DNA from: Polyangiaceae bacterium
GTDB taxonomy: Bacteria > Myxococcota_A > Polyangia > Polyangiales > Polyangiaceae
Assembly (NCBI GenBank): GCA_947475525.1
Contig: CANJMI010000002.1
Coordinates: 1-64,000 of the forward strand
Direction of reading: 5' to 3'
DNA length: 64,000 bases
Shown here: positions 26,449 to 35,041 of the stretch, in pieces
Layout of the letters: each line of letters begins with the position of its first letter
How positions within the stretch are numbered: the stretch's first letter is position 1
Translations under genes and position numbers: made by a program
Notes under the pieces: model-generated
Seen by the model: only the letters and a program-made list of their open reading frames with translations
What the model was told of the DNA's origin: nothing
Database searches by the model: none

Positions 26449-28029
26449 TCAGGGGTTCGGCCGCATCGCGTTCCCCTGTCGCGTCCAGACGATGACGAGG
26501 AGGGGCTCCGGTCTCCATTCATGGATGAATGCGTTTGGGGCACGCTTGCTCATGCCCTGTGCAACGCGAACCAACTCGTCCTCGGGCTTCGCATGCTTCA
26601 GAGCCTTCGCCCATTCGTCCAGCTGCAGATTGCAAAGGGCGGAGGTGTTCTGGCATGCCCATACTGTTCTCAGGTTGGGGAAGATCCGAAGAAGCTTTGG
26701 GTCGTCGAGGATTCTCCAGGGGTGCAACGGCAACGTGCCATCTGGGTTTGCTCGGACATCGACAGGCGTTCCCGCGTGGATGCCGGTATCGCAGGCGGAG
26801 AAGTGAAGATCCTCGACTTGCGCGGCGGCGACGGGAAACGCGCGCGCGATGACGCCGAGGTCGCGAAAGAAGTCGAGCACCCGAGCAAACCTGTAGTCAA
26901 CTCCTTGGTCCTCGCCCCAGATGACCCCGCGTCCAACGCAGAGGGAGTTGTCCGCGAAGGCTTGTATGCCGCGCGGCGTGTCAGGGAAAAAGCTCCGGTC
27001 CGGAAAATGGTGTCCGGAGAGGACGAGGCGGGCCATCGGATGCATCCGCACGGTCTCGGTCGTCTTTAGCGTCGTCACCTCCGCCTCGACTGCCGCGAAG
27101 AGCTCGGCGATGCTCGCTCGCACGAGGCGCCTCGACGGCGAATGGAGGTGGAGCGACACCCGCTCGTTGGAGACGTTTACGACGAGCGGTGGGCCTGCCT
27201 TCTCATCCTCCTCGAGCAGTTTCTGGGCATGCGGGGGGAGTTTTTTGAGTCGCCCCCAGAAGTGCTCGGCCGGCGCGTCGAGCGGCGAGAACTCCGTGGT
27301 CTTCGCCCTCGACACAGGGGCTTCGCCGAGCTTGAGCGCTGTGACCGCCGGCATGAGTTTCATGCCTGGTACGCTTGGGCAACCCGCCGTGAGACGACCC
27401 AGCAGAACGTTAACCTCAGGCGTGCCCATGTTGACATTCAGCCCGACGTATACCGTTTTTCGAAAGCCATCCGAACCGTCCCGGACGGTCGAATAATTCC
27501 CCGCGTGGTTCTGCACCACTTTGGTTTCGTCGCTCTTCGGCGAGGCCGTCTCCGCGTCGTCGTCGTCGTCCGCGTCGTCGTCCGCGTCGTGCTCTTCGAG
27601 GTCGAGGCGAAAGGTGACCGAGACCTCTTCGTCGTCCCGGAGTTGCTCGACCCGCTCGGTTCGTCGATCGTAACCCGTCACGGGCGCGCCCTCCGGAAAC
27701 ATCGGATCGAACGGCACGATGTGCTCGTCTTTTGGCGCGGTGGCTCCGGGCTCGTAGCGCTGCGTGAACGTGTTGTCGCCGATGAAGGGATTGCTCCAGC
27801 TGACGATGAAACGCGCGTCGGGACGGTCGAGTGTGTAGGCGATAAGCCCTTCGGTTCCAGTCATGAAGCCGGCGCTCGTTGTCGCCCACTCGCCGGACGT
27901 GCCGGCTGCGATCATGGCTGGCGGCGCGCTCGTGAATTCACCGCGGATGAGCTCGGCGTTATCGAGTATCAACGCGTGTTTCGATTGGTTGTGGAGCGTG
28001 CAGGCCACCGTGCGAGTGAAAATGCTCAT
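26449..28029 (-). CDS. Candidate contractile-injection effector: aegerolysin-like domain plus possible caspase-like domain
   Basis: The N-terminal 95 residues resemble the aegerolysin membrane-binding family (HNQSKHALILDNAELIRGEF..., a GTEGLIAYTL segment, and FIVSWSNPFIGDNTF matching the WxxPxxGxNT block). An Asp-rich linker (about 148-159) follows. The 350-residue C-terminal region has a hydrophobic strand ending LVLSGHH (His340/341) and, 72 residues on, a strand ending FSACDTG (Cys413). This is the His-then-Cys arrangement of clan CD (CHAT/caspase-like) peptidases. There is no signal peptide. The gene begins 7 bp after the VgrG stop, so it is in the same operon and may be delivered with that spike. 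The peptidase assignment is tentative. Confidence 0.6.
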   Translation of the reverse strand: MSIFTRTVACTLHNQSKHALILDNAELIRGEFTSAPPAMIAAGTSGEWATTSAGFMTGTEGLIAYTLDRPDARFIVSWSNPFIGDNTFTQRYEPGATAPKDEHIVPFDPMFPEGAPVTGYDRRTERVEQLRDDEEVSVTFRLDLEEHDADDDADDDDDAETASPKSDETKVVQNHAGNYSTVRDGSDGFRKTVYVGLNVNMGTPEVNVLLGRLTAGCPSVPGMKLMPAVTALKLGEAPVSRAKTTEFSPLDAPAEHFWGRLKKLPPHAQKLLEEDEKAGPPLVVNVSNERVSLHLHSPSRRLVRASIAELFAAVEAEVTTLKTTETVRMHPMARLVLSGHHFPDRSFFPDTPRGIQAFADNSLCVGRGVIWGEDQGVDYRFARVLDFFRDLGVIARAFPVAAAQVEDLHFSACDTGIHAGTPVDVRANPDGTLPLHPWRILDDPKLLRIFPNLRTVWACQNTSALCNLQLDEWAKALKHAKPEDELVRVAQGMSKRAPNAFIHEWRPEPLLVIVWTRQGNAMRPNP

Positions 28030-28036
28030 GGTGCTT

Positions 28037-30745
28037 TCAGTGCCCGTGGCGCTCGTTCAGCTCGGCAAGCGTCGCCTGGTCGGGTTCCCCAGTTGCGTCG
28101 AGGCCGCGGTCTCGTTGGAAGTGTTGAAGCGAGGCCTTCGTTGCTGCGTCGAGCTCGCTCGTTGGAAGGCGCGCGTCGTAGCCGAGGTGGCGCAAGCGTT
28201 GGCGTATTCCGATGATGGTCTCGGGTGCGTCGAGTGGCGAGAGCTCGACCGCGTAGCGGCGGGTCGGCCCTTCGGGGCGCTTGGCGAGCCACACGGTCAC
28301 GTCGGCGCTCGTAGCCTCGATCGGGACCTCGACATCGAGCGCGCCGTCGGCTCCGGTTGTTCCTTCGAACCGCCGGCCCGCGGCTTTCACCACGAACTCC
28401 TTGTTCGCGTGGGCTTCGTAGCGAGCGTCGAGGAGCCGCAGCCTTAGCGGTTGGGTGAGCGGCAGGCCTTCTTCGTCGGTAAGCGCGCTCGGCTCGGCTC
28501 CGCCACACGCGAGCAGCACGCGCATGCCGTCGAGGTGCGCGTCGTCGTCGAGCTCGAGGCTCGCCTTGCGCGAGGTAAGCGTCACGGTGCTCGCGGAAAT
28601 TTCAGCGTGCTCGTCGAGCTTCAAGATCGGCCCCTTGCTCTCGGCCGTCACCGTCTCGCTTGCGATGAGTTTTACGTGCGGCGCGCGGAGCTCGATTGAG
28701 GTCGCATCGAGCGTGATCGAACTCTCTCCGCATGTGAGCACGATGCGCTGATCGGCACGAAGCTGCAGCTCGCCACCGGCCCCAACGTGGCTCGTTCCCC
28801 AGGCGTAGAGGTCAAGTCCGGCGGGGCGCTCACGCGTGCCCGTCTCGACCGAAAATGTGCCCCCGCAGGAGACCGCGTGGTCGCCCTTCACGCGCGTGTT
28901 GAGACGCCCTTGCACGGTGGCGATGGCGTCGCCTGCGATCGTGCGCCGTTCGCTTCCCCCGACCAAGACCTCGCGCTCCCCGCCGATGTGTTGCTCGCTG
29001 TCGCCGAGAGTTTTTTCGACGGCGCGCCCGTGCGTCTCGTCCAGGCGCGAACCGAGCACGCAAAGGGAGCGGTCATTCCAAATTTTTGTCGTCTGATTGT
29101 GCACAACATCCAGCGATTGGTCGTTGTCGACGCTGGTCGTGTGATCGTGGCCGACCGACATCGCGAGGTTGCGCTGGGCCCGGAGAATGATGCGCTCGCG
29201 GTCGCGTGCGTCGTCGAAGGACAGCTCGTTGTAACCGTCAGAGCCGGGTGTGCTGCGCGTGCGAATGCCGCTTTTCGCGCGCTCATCGGGCAATGAAAAT
29301 GGAACGGGATGAGTGCCGTTGTAGAGCGAGCCTAGAACCAGTGGCTTGTCGGGATCGCCGTCTTCGAACGCGACGACCACCTCCATGCCGACGCGCGGAA
29401 GAAAAAATGTCCCCCACGCCTCGCCGCCCCACGCTTGCATCGTGCGCAGCCAGCACGTGCTCGTCTCGTTGCGAAGCCCTTCGCGGTCCCAGTGAAATTG
29501 CACGCGGATGCGCCCTTGCTCGTCGCGGTGAATCTCCTCGCCGGCCGGGCCGACGACCGTGGCTGTCAACGTGGCGAGCATGCGCGTGCGCGTCTTCGGG
29601 CGTGGCACGTCGAGCACCGTCGCGGGCACGCACTCGAAGTGGTTCTCATAGGTAGGCGACTCGCCGTCGGTGCGCTGACGACGTCCTTGGTGGCGTACGC
29701 GCGTGATGGCGTACTCGCCGCGGACGAGCTCGCTCGGGTGACCGTCGAGCCGGAACGATGAGCCGGGCGACAGCGCAGGAACGCGGCTCTGGCCAACCAC
29801 CGTGTGGGCACGCCTCCGTTCGCGCCGGAGGATGCGCGCCGGCTCCTCGCGGGCGAACGCCCACTTGCGGAAAGCGAAATGCGCCTCGTGGGCGTAGTGC
29901 TCGAGGAGGCCACCGGGCGACCCTTCGAGCAACGTGAACGCTTCGAGCTTGGCGTGCGGATTCTCGGGATCGAACTCGCGGTAGGCCGCGGCGTTCGCGC
30001 GGATCCGTTGGCTTGGCTCGAAGCGCGTGACGTCCGTGTAGGTCGGTGCGGCCGTCTCCTCGGCGTCGCGCCAGCGCAGCGACGGCCCGGTTTTGTCGAG
30101 CGGCAACGCGACGAGGAGGGGCCACATGAAGCGGGCATCGTCGCCGAAGATCACTTCGTCGAAGACGTGTCTGTCCACGCGCTCGCCGCTGAAGGGCGCC
30201 TCGTGACGCATCGCGATCCCCGCTTCGGCGAGTAGGCGCTCGACAAATTCGAGATCGCTCTCCGCGTACTGCGTGCAGTATTCGCGCACCGGGTACTCGC
30301 GTCCGAGGAGCCAGGTCGAAGGGATGCGTGCCTCGTCGAGTACGGCCCGGACCACGTCGTCGACGCGCAGGTTTTGAAAGATGCGCGAGCGCTTCCGGTG
30401 TTTGAGGAGCCACAGCTGAGAGACGAGCCGCACGCGAAAGCGCACCCGACCGTCGACGGGTTCAATGCCGAGGAGTCGCACCGAAGCGAGTACACCCGTG
30501 AAGCGTCGCGGCAGTGGTCCGGTGCGCAGTTCGAGTGTCGCGAGGTAGCCGAGTCCCGACGACGCGAGGTCCTCTCCTTGACGCGCGCTCACCTCAATCG
30601 TGAAGCGCCACGGCTCGTTCGTGCGTTCGGCGCCCGAGAACGCGTGGACGATGAACGCGTCGGCATCGTGGCCGTGTACGTGGAGCTCGAACGGCTCGCG
30701 GCGTGCGCGAAGGGCTTCCTCGCCTGTCTCGTCAACCGTAAGCAT
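28037..30745 (-). CDS. vgrG: VgrG spike protein with C-terminal peptidoglycan-binding domain
   Basis: The N-terminal gp27-like region contains the signature REYCTQYAESDLEFVERLL (about 154-172). It is followed by a gp5 OB-fold (about 395-480) with STCWLRTMQAWGG and VVAFEDGDPDKPLVLGSLYN, then a repetitive beta-helix. An extra extension carries a beta-sandwich-like segment and, in the last 60 residues, a PG_binding_1 domain (IIGIRQRLRHLGYDARL ... LQHFQRDRGLDATG). This is a fused VgrG that may anchor or target its cargo to peptidoglycan. ATG 30745 is chosen (902 residues); 30763 would add six. The longer open frame upstream is antisense to the PAAR gene. Confidence 0.92.
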   Translation of the reverse strand: MLTVDETGEEALRARREPFELHVHGHDADAFIVHAFSGAERTNEPWRFTIEVSARQGEDLASSGLGYLATLELRTGPLPRRFTGVLASVRLLGIEPVDGRVRFRVRLVSQLWLLKHRKRSRIFQNLRVDDVVRAVLDEARIPSTWLLGREYPVREYCTQYAESDLEFVERLLAEAGIAMRHEAPFSGERVDRHVFDEVIFGDDARFMWPLLVALPLDKTGPSLRWRDAEETAAPTYTDVTRFEPSQRIRANAAAYREFDPENPHAKLEAFTLLEGSPGGLLEHYAHEAHFAFRKWAFAREEPARILRRERRRAHTVVGQSRVPALSPGSSFRLDGHPSELVRGEYAITRVRHQGRRQRTDGESPTYENHFECVPATVLDVPRPKTRTRMLATLTATVVGPAGEEIHRDEQGRIRVQFHWDREGLRNETSTCWLRTMQAWGGEAWGTFFLPRVGMEVVVAFEDGDPDKPLVLGSLYNGTHPVPFSLPDERAKSGIRTRSTPGSDGYNELSFDDARDRERIILRAQRNLAMSVGHDHTTSVDNDQSLDVVHNQTTKIWNDRSLCVLGSRLDETHGRAVEKTLGDSEQHIGGEREVLVGGSERRTIAGDAIATVQGRLNTRVKGDHAVSCGGTFSVETGTRERPAGLDLYAWGTSHVGAGGELQLRADQRIVLTCGESSITLDATSIELRAPHVKLIASETVTAESKGPILKLDEHAEISASTVTLTSRKASLELDDDAHLDGMRVLLACGGAEPSALTDEEGLPLTQPLRLRLLDARYEAHANKEFVVKAAGRRFEGTTGADGALDVEVPIEATSADVTVWLAKRPEGPTRRYAVELSPLDAPETIIGIRQRLRHLGYDARLPTSELDAATKASLQHFQRDRGLDATGEPDQATLAELNERHGH

Positions 30746-30797
30746 TGTGCAACGTGGTATCATAACGATCGCGGTCAATGGATTGAGGAACACGCCT

Positions 30798-31193
30798 ATG
30801 ACGAAGCCTGCCGCCAAAGAGGGGGACCGCATTGTTGGGGTCGACACGCACTTCGTGATGACGCCGACGCCGGCCGGGCCTGTCCCTGTGCCGACGCCGA
30901 TGCCGTTCAACGGCGTGCTCGTCGATGGGCTCTCGTCCCGTGTGCTCGTCGAGAACGCCAAGGCGGCCACCGTGGGGAGCCAGGCGCAGAACCTACCGCC
31001 GCACCTGCCGACGAGCGGTCCGTTCCAGAAGCCCCCGAAAAACCAGGGAACAGTGGAGCAGGGGAGCTCGCGCGTCTTCCTCCAGAATCGGTCCGCCGCT
31101 CGAGCCGGCGATCCGGCGATGACCTGCAACGATCCCGCGGATGCGCCCAACGGTGTCGTCGTCGCGACGGGTCGCGTGTTTTTCGGGGGATGA
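30798..31193 (+). CDS. PAAR-domain spike-tip protein
   Basis: The 131-residue protein contains the PAAR/DUF4150-type pattern: an opening GDRIVGVDTHFVMTPTPAGPVPVPTPMPFNG, a second half RVFLQNRSAARAGDPAMTCNDP, and a final NGVVVATGRVFFGG. Such proteins form the sharp zinc-binding tip on VgrG. The ATG at 30798 is preceded by a GAGGAA Shine-Dalgarno; the frame extends upstream but only antisense to vgrG. It is divergent from vgrG by 52 bp and overlaps the next gene by ATGA. Confidence 0.85.
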   Translation: MTKPAAKEGDRIVGVDTHFVMTPTPAGPVPVPTPMPFNGVLVDGLSSRVLVENAKAATVGSQAQNLPPHLPTSGPFQKPPKNQGTVEQGSSRVFLQNRSAARAGDPAMTCNDPADAPNGVVVATGRVFFGG

Positions 31194-32131
31194 ACGGCGT
31201 GAGCGAAAGTCCTTTCGGCGTCGGGCTCGAACGCTACGCAGGCGTCGTCGTCGCGCTCGCCGAAGGGCACGCCCTCGCGCTCATTCTCACACAGGAGCGA
31301 CTCGACTCGATGGTGTGGTCTCAAGCGGCGCCAGTGTGGAAAGTGCGCCTCGCCAAGAGTGGGGCGAGTGGGGACGCCGAGTTCATGGCGTACCGCGCTC
31401 GCGTGCTCGAAGCCGAGGACATTCTCACGCGCGAGGTGGCGCCGCTCGACCGTGAGGTGGGCGCGTGGCTCGCGTTCGTCAAAGCCTGGGGTGCAGCTGC
31501 GGCGCCGGAGGAGTTTCTCCAAAAACACGGGCTCCGTACGAACGACGTCTCACGCCTCCGACGCTCGTGGGATGCGCGCTTCGACGCCGATCGGGCGCTT
31601 GCTGTCAGGGCGGCAAAGCTCGCAGTCGAAGGGAGCACGGCACTCCCGGTGCTTCGAGTCGGGCCGGCGGTGCTACGTGCGTTTCCGTGGTCGCCCGCGT
31701 TCGGTCGCGCCGCACTGGGCCGGGAAGCGTCGCCCGCCGGAGACGCCGTCGACTCACCCGACCGCTACCTCGAGGCGCATCGCCGCGCGCAGCGAGATTC
31801 GGCCCGCAAGGCCCCTCACCCAGCGGCCTCCGCGCTCGCGCCGGCCGGAAGGCTCGCGGTCACCTCGCCGTTGATGCGCGCGATCGACGTTGCGGGGTTG
31901 CCGTTCGACGCTCGGCAAGAGGCCGTCTCGGCGCCGCCACCGCTCGTACCGAGGTCGCCCCACCCGGGTGTTGGTGACACCGTCGAGTTCGCCCAGCTCA
32001 CCGATGCCCAGCTCGCTCATGACCCTCGGATCGATGAGACCGCCGAGCTCGACGCGCGCGTGTTCGGTGACCTCGACGCGGCTGCGCCTTTCGCGCTCCG
32101 GGCGCCTGGTCGCGTTCTGAAAAAGGGCTGA
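31190..32131 (+). CDS. Unknown protein with two internal helical repeats, coupled to PAAR
   Basis: The 313-residue product starts at an ATG overlapping the PAAR stop. Residues about 15-75 and 90-147 look like two copies of one helical unit, aligned on WkvRLa (W50) and WdaRFd (W127) followed by a helix ending LEAE/LAVE. The C-terminal half is Pro/Ala-rich and probably disordered. No named family is recognised. Its coupling to the PAAR gene suggests a loading adaptor or spike-associated protein, but that rests on context only. Confidence 0.75.
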   Translation: MNGVSESPFGVGLERYAGVVVALAEGHALALILTQERLDSMVWSQAAPVWKVRLAKSGASGDAEFMAYRARVLEAEDILTREVAPLDREVGAWLAFVKAWGAAAAPEEFLQKHGLRTNDVSRLRRSWDARFDADRALAVRAAKLAVEGSTALPVLRVGPAVLRAFPWSPAFGRAALGREASPAGDAVDSPDRYLEAHRRAQRDSARKAPHPAASALAPAGRLAVTSPLMRAIDVAGLPFDARQEAVSAPPPLVPRSPHPGVGDTVEFAQLTDAQLAHDPRIDETAELDARVFGDLDAAAPFALRAPGRVLKKG

Positions 32132-32165
32132 TCAGCCGAGTCGTGCCGGCGGTCTCGCGCGCTTT

Positions 32166-32474
32166 TCAGTTCTTCAGGGTCGTCATCCGGTCCGCCATGA
32201 TCGTGCGGAAATTCCGGTAAACGCTGAGGACGATCGCCAGCGCAATCGCGGCTTCGGCAGCGGCTAGCACGATGATGAACACCGTGAAAATCTGCCCTGC
32301 GACGTCGCCAACGACGAAATGCTCGAACGCGATGAAGTTGAGCGCGGCGGCGTTCAGGATGAGCTCGACCCCGAGCAGAATACCGACCGAGTTCCTGCGG
32401 GTCATTACCGTCAAGAGGCCGAGCCCGAACAAGACGGCTGCGACGGAGAGGTAGTGAACGAGCCCGATTTCCAT
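32166..32474 (-). CDS. nuoK: NADH-quinone oxidoreductase subunit K
   Basis: Starting at MEIGLVHYL (32474), the 102-residue protein has three membrane helices and the NuoK signatures RRNSVGILLGVELILNAAALNFIAF and AAAEAAIALAIVLSVYRN, including the membrane Glu residues used in proton translocation. The frame also allows ATG 32492, which would overlap nuoJ by 16 bp; 32474 leaves a 2-bp gap and gives the standard length. It is the second gene of an isolated nuoJK pair. Confidence 0.96.
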   Translation of the reverse strand: MEIGLVHYLSVAAVLFGLGLLTVMTRRNSVGILLGVELILNAAALNFIAFEHFVVGDVAGQIFTVFIIVLAAAEAAIALAIVLSVYRNFRTIMADRMTTLKN

Positions 32475-32476
32475 GG

Positions 32477-32992
32477 TTACTGCTTCTCCCACTCGCGCTT
32501 GACGGCGCGGCGCGCAAGGACGACCGCCCCGATCATCGCGGCGAGCAGCACCACCGAGCCGACCTCGAAAGGCAGGAGGTATTTCGTCAAGAAGGCGTGC
32601 CCGAGCTTCGCCGTCGAGGGGTTGCTCGGCCGCACGTGAAGCGCCCAGGCGGTCGTCGTGGCGACCTTGCCGAGGAGGAGCAGGAGCACCGTCACCAAGC
32701 CGAACGCCACACCCAAGCCCTGGGACGGGTTCGAGACTTTCATGTCCTCGATGCGCGCCGTCAGCATGACCGCGAACAGGATCAGGGTCAGCGTGCCACC
32801 GACGTACACGAGCACCTGCGTCGCACCGAGGAAGTCGGCCGAAAGCGTGATGTACAGCCCGGCGACACCGAGGAAGGTGCCGAGCAGCGCCAACGCGGAA
32901 TGGATGATGTTGCGCGAGAACGCAACGACCGCTGCCGAGCCGAGCGCGAGGCCCGCCAGCACGAGGAAAAGCAGCGATGAAATCGGGGGCAT
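32477..32992 (-). CDS. nuoJ: NADH-quinone oxidoreductase subunit J
   Basis: The 171-residue protein has five predicted membrane helices and the NuoJ core: AVVAFSRNIIHSALALLGTFLGVAGLYITL followed by FLGATQVLVYVGGTLTLILFAVML. It is part of the proton-pumping membrane arm of respiratory complex I. No other nuo gene is in the window, and the 147-bp gap upstream could hold its own promoter. Confidence 0.96.
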   Translation of the reverse strand: MPPISSLLFLVLAGLALGSAAVVAFSRNIIHSALALLGTFLGVAGLYITLSADFLGATQVLVYVGGTLTLILFAVMLTARIEDMKVSNPSQGLGVAFGLVTVLLLLLGKVATTTAWALHVRPSNPSTAKLGHAFLTKYLLPFEVGSVVLLAAMIGAVVLARRAVKREWEKQ

Positions 32993-33139
32993 GGGACCGC
33001 TCGGAAGGGGCCGGAAGGTACCGCGAACCCTCGGCCCGTGTCCAGCCTTCGGGGCCTTGGCGGCCGGCGAGGGATATTTAACGCGCGCTCGCCGGCTCCG
33101 CCTTGACGAGAGGTCGCGACGGGCCGCAGGCTAAAAAGA

Positions 33140-34351
33140 ATGCCTTCGTCTACCCGCGCGCGGACTCGCGCCATGCCTCCATTCGTCCTTCTCGTCGCAG
33201 GCGGAGTGGCGGCGTGCTCGACCCCCGCGCACGAGGAGCGCGTAGGGTCCGTCGTCGAAGCCGTCAAGGCTCCGCTCGCGGCCGCGTATTGTTCGGTGAA
33301 GGTTACCGGCAAGGGCGTAAAAACGATGGAGGAGGACTACCTCCCGCACGTGATCACCTGCGAAAACGCTGGTGCCGGTCTCGCAGCGCTGAAGGCTCAA
33401 GCGATCGCGGCCCGCTCGGTCGCGTACTACGAGATCGCTCAGAATGGCGAGATCTGCGACGGACAGGGGTGCCAAGTGTACTCATGTGCGGCCACGCCGA
33501 ATGCGCTCGCGAAGCAAGCCGTCGCTGAGACAAGCGGGATGTACCTCGCGTTTGGCGGGATGCTCACCTACCCATTCTACGTCGATGGCGACCCGAAGAC
33601 CGCGCCGCCGAGCTGCGTTGGAAGTGCCACGTACAAAAACGAGAAGTGGGTCACCTACAACGATGGCCTCTCCGGAAAGTCGGTTGAGCAAACTCCGCTC
33701 GGCTTCATCGGTCCGCCGGGTTTTGGCCAAAATCGCGGCTGCATGAGCCAGTGGGGGGCGCGCTGCCTCGAGAGCGGTGGCGCGGACTATCTCTCGATTC
33801 TTCGTTTTTACTACGGCGAGGATATCCAGTTGCTCCAAGGCGAAGGCCCGTGCGTGCAAGCGCAAGACACCGATGGTGACGGCTTCGCTGACGCCGGAGA
33901 CAATTGCCCAACTACGCCGAACCCCGGGCAAGACGACGGCGATGGGGATGGCGTAGGCGACACGTGCGATCTCGATGACGTTGGTCCGGTCCCGCTCGAC
34001 ACCGACGGCGATGGGCTCCCCGATGACCTCGATCTCTGCCCCAATCAGGCGAGCGCCGCGAACGGCGATGCCGACACGGACGGCGTGGGGGATGCGTGCG
34101 ATGACGACCTCGATGGCGACGGCGTCGAAAACTCGGTCGATGATTGCCCAACGGTCGCCGATGCCCAGCAAAACCTGCCGAGCTGTGAGGGTGGCTACAA
34201 AGTCTCGGGCTCTGGTGCCGGTTCCGTCTCGGCCTCGGCGAGCTGCAGCCACGTCAACGGCGTCGCGGCAGGGACGCGCTTGGGCAAGCTTGGGTGCATC
34301 GCGCTCGTCGCGTTTTCGCTTTTAACCCGTCGTCGACGTCCCCGCGCCTGA
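33140..34351 (+). CDS. Lipoprotein-type SpoIID/LytB-domain protein with thrombospondin-3 repeats and MYXO-CTERM-like tail
   Basis: A signal ending GGVAAC precedes a SpoIID/LytB-like domain (about 60-235), with YLPHVITCENAGAGLAALKAQAIAARSVAYYE and CMSQWGA, as in septal-wall amidase activators. Residues about 243-350 are Asp-rich thrombospondin type 3 calcium repeats (for example DTDGDGFADAGDNCP). The C-terminus has a Cys, a hydrophobic helix and RRRRPRA, the layout of MYXO-CTERM sorting tails. It is likely lipid- or tail-anchored at the surface. In-frame ATG 33173 is an alternative start closer to the signal. Confidence 0.85.
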   Translation: MPSSTRARTRAMPPFVLLVAGGVAACSTPAHEERVGSVVEAVKAPLAAAYCSVKVTGKGVKTMEEDYLPHVITCENAGAGLAALKAQAIAARSVAYYEIAQNGEICDGQGCQVYSCAATPNALAKQAVAETSGMYLAFGGMLTYPFYVDGDPKTAPPSCVGSATYKNEKWVTYNDGLSGKSVEQTPLGFIGPPGFGQNRGCMSQWGARCLESGGADYLSILRFYYGEDIQLLQGEGPCVQAQDTDGDGFADAGDNCPTTPNPGQDDGDGDGVGDTCDLDDVGPVPLDTDGDGLPDDLDLCPNQASAANGDADTDGVGDACDDDLDGDGVENSVDDCPTVADAQQNLPSCEGGYKVSGSGAGSVSASASCSHVNGVAAGTRLGKLGCIALVAFSLLTRRRRPRA

Positions 34352-34408
34352 GATTCCCGCTGTGTCCTCTCCGCGTGCGGGCTCTTCGCGCGGCGGAGCG
34401 GCGGTGTT

Positions 34409-35041
34409 ATGGCCCTCCCACAAGCGATGTCCATCGAGAATAATGTCTGTGCAAAGTTGTTGGGAGCGCTGCTCCTCACTGCGGCTGTTGGCTGCCACGA
34501 TGAGCCTGCGCCGCAGGTGCCGCAGCCATTGCCTCCACCGATGATGACGGCGCCTCCGCCGCCTCCTCCGCCGACGAGCATCGCGCCCCCTCCTCCTCCG
34601 CCGGTGACGATGGCGCCCTGCGATGCGACCATGCAGCTTGCGCTCCAAACGGCGTTGAAAGCACGTGAGAAAGGCGAGCTTGGCCTCGGCATGAAGCCCG
34701 AAAGCGGTTTCGCGTGCATGACGGTTCCGGAGGGCGGGAGCGCATCGGTGCCGGTGATGCTCCAGCCCGGCAAGTGCTACACCTTCCTCGCGCAATCGTA
34801 CCCGAACGTGAGCGAGCTCGACCTCACCTTGAAACCGAACTTCGGCAATCCGCCCCCGCCGATTCTCGCGATGTTCGCGAATCAGCCGATCGCGCAGGAC
34901 AGCGATCTCGGCCCGGCGGCGACCGTGGGCAAAGGCTCGCAGTGTTTCAAGAATCCATTCCCGATCCCGGGCCTCGCGATCGTCGAGGTCAAGGCGCGCA
35001 CGGGCGCGGGTCCGGTCGCGGTTCAAGTCTACAGCAAGTGA
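34409..35041 (+). CDS. Pro-rich lipoprotein, paralogue of the next gene
   Basis: A signal ending in AAVGC is followed by a 40-residue Pro-rich linker (PPPPPPP runs) and a domain of about 130 residues. The domain contains GKCYTFLAQSYP, a QCFKNPFPIPG Cys block and a C-terminal VQVYSK. The last features recur in the downstream gene (NKCYAALAVG, SCFKWPFPFG, GRVYSK), so the two are paralogues. Two conserved Cys residues probably form a disulfide. The function is unknown. ATG 34427 is an alternative start. Confidence 0.75.
   Translation: MALPQAMSIENNVCAKLLGALLLTAAVGCHDEPAPQVPQPLPPPMMTAPPPPPPPTSIAPPPPPPVTMAPCDATMQLALQTALKAREKGELGLGMKPESGFACMTVPEGGSASVPVMLQPGKCYTFLAQSYPNVSELDLTLKPNFGNPPPPILAMFANQPIAQDSDLGPAATVGKGSQCFKNPFPIPGLAIVEVKARTGAGPVAVQVYSK

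Noticed and set aside
30746-31528. Upstream extension of the VgrG frame
   Set aside because: It is antisense to the PAAR gene and the start of the repeat protein. The VgrG-like sequence begins at the ATG at 30745/30763.
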